Shown here: positions 5,931 through 6,396 of the stretch, piece after piece | Layout: every line of letters begins with the position of its first letter | Numbering within the stretch: the first letter of the stretch is position 1 | Origin: Pseudomonadota bacterium | GTDB lineage: Bacteria; Pseudomonadota; Alphaproteobacteria; Rhizobiales; Xanthobacteraceae | Direction of reading: 5' to 3' | Assembly (NCBI GenBank): GCA_023387555.1 | Contig: JAEWHY010000615.1 | Coordinates: forward strand, 1 to 6,396 | DNA length: 6,396 bases | Notes under the pieces: generated by a model | What the model saw: only the letters and a program-made list of their open reading frames with translations | Database searches by the model: none | What the model was told of the DNA's origin: nothing | Translations under genes and position numbers: made by a program

Positions 5931-5959
5931 ACTTGCCCGCCGATGGTCGCATCTGTCAC

Positions 5960-6396
5960 ATGAAGGTGATGACGGACCTTCCATTTCAGACAGCCGCAAT
6001 TGTCGGCGGCGGCCCCGCCGGGTTGATGGCGGCGGAGACGCTGGCGCGCGCCCATGTCGCGGTCACGGTGTACGAGCGCATGCCCTCGCTTGCGCGCAAG
6101 TTCCTGATGGCCGGACGTGGTGGGCTCAACCTGACGCATTCGGAAGAGATGATGCGCTTTCTGTCGCGGTATGGCGCGGCGCAAGCGCGGTTGCGCGATG
6201 CCGTCACCGCATTTCCGCCGGAGCGGTTGCGCGCCTGGAGTGCGGAGCTTGGCCAGCCGACCTTTACCGGAACCAGCGGGCGGGTGTTCCCCGAAGCGAT
6301 GAAGGCCTCGCCCTTGCTGCGGGCGTGGCTGCGGCGGCTCGATGCGGCGGGGGTGCGGGTCGCATTGCGGCATCGCTGGACCGGCTGGGACGAGGC
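5960..6396 (+). CDS. HI0933/TIGR03862-type NAD(P)/FAD-dependent oxidoreductase, N-terminal part (cut by window end)
   Basis: 145 complete codons are present and the frame is open at the window edge, so the C-terminal part is missing; family members are usually about 400 residues. The N-terminus shows a Rossmann dinucleotide-binding motif, AAIVGGGPAGLMAAE (12-26, GxGxxG at G16-G21), with E39 in VTVYER as the expected ribose-binding acid. Then come RKFLMAGRGGLNLTHSE (46-62) and GRVFPEAMKASPLLRAWL (107-124), signatures of HI0933-like flavoproteins (PF03486). The EAMKASPLLRAWL form points to the TIGR03862 subgroup. It should bind FAD in the cytoplasm; the substrate is not known. The start is uncertain: ATG 5960 has no good Shine-Dalgarno sequence, ATG 5969 has GAAGG only two bases away, and an in-frame ATG at 5900 would add 20 residues unlike the family. 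Family N-termini usually lie just before the GxGxxG, so 5960 or 5969 is favoured. Confidence 0.85.
   Translation, partial: MKVMTDLPFQTAAIVGGGPAGLMAAETLARAHVAVTVYERMPSLARKFLMAGRGGLNLTHSEEMMRFLSRYGAAQARLRDAVTAFPPERLRAWSAELGQPTFTGTSGRVFPEAMKASPLLRAWLRRLDAAGVRVALRHRWTGWDE

Larger units (their letters stand above)
5656..5959. promoter_or_regulatory. Divergent intergenic region between caspase-family and flavoprotein genes
   Basis: These 304 bases hold no convincing gene. They should contain both promoters. Visible elements are the caspase-gene Shine-Dalgarno (5663-5669), a perfect 7-bp hairpin GCCGTTC (5728-5734) / GAACGGC (5738-5744) with an AGC loop, and a perfect 12-bp palindrome GATCGCGCGATC (5919-5930). 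A relatively AT-rich patch lies at about 5781-5832. The frame of the flavoprotein stays open back to an ATG at 5900. I could not place reliable -35/-10 boxes on either strand; a GGAAC on the minus strand (5757-5753) lacks a properly spaced GTT partner for an EcfG-type promoter. Confidence 0.55.

Noticed and set aside
5702..6373. 223-codon minus-strand frame spanning the intergenic region and the flavoprotein start
   Set aside because: It is antisense to a flavoprotein with clear FAD-binding motifs; its own product is Arg/Pro/His-rich without a domain.

Overview
The window looks like chromosomal DNA of a high-GC alphaproteobacterium. The best guess is the Bradyrhizobium / Rhodopseudomonas / Afipia group (Nitrobacteraceae). 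This rests on codon and base composition, on the kinds of protein encoded, and on a GGTGGGTTA...TAACCCACC palindromic intergenic repeat that I associate with these genomes. The assignment is inference; no rRNA or marker gene is present.

Layout. (1) 8-274 (+): a tiny secreted protein made largely of YYAPR repeats, followed by a strong intrinsic terminator at 301-355. (2) 420-929 (-): a DUF1993 protein, convergent with gene 1. (3) 964-1056: a two-unit palindromic repeat lying between two minus-strand genes. (4) 1067-2197 (-): a stand-alone, zinc-type MetE C-terminal-like methyltransferase. (5) 2198-2400: a divergent regulatory region with a perfect 12-bp tandem repeat over the methyltransferase leader. 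(6) 2401-3825 (+): a 12-TM APC-superfamily amino-acid permease. (7) 3892-5655 (-): a secreted caspase-family (C14) protein with an intact His/Cys dyad and a long Pro-, then Gly/Arg-rich tail. (8) 5656-5959: a divergent intergenic region. (9) 5960 to the window end (+): the N-terminal part of an HI0933/TIGR03862-type flavoprotein, cut by the window edge.

How the genes relate. The only pairing that suggests shared function is the divergent methyltransferase and permease, which could handle one amino-acid-like or thioether substrate. The others look like independent housekeeping or accessory genes. I see no CRISPR array, transposase, prophage gene, tRNA or rRNA, and no clear multi-gene defence or biosynthetic system. 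The least ordinary items are the Tyr-rich repeat protein and the secreted caspase with its low-complexity basic tail. Several long open frames overlap the real genes on other frames or the other strand; I treat them as GC-driven shadows.
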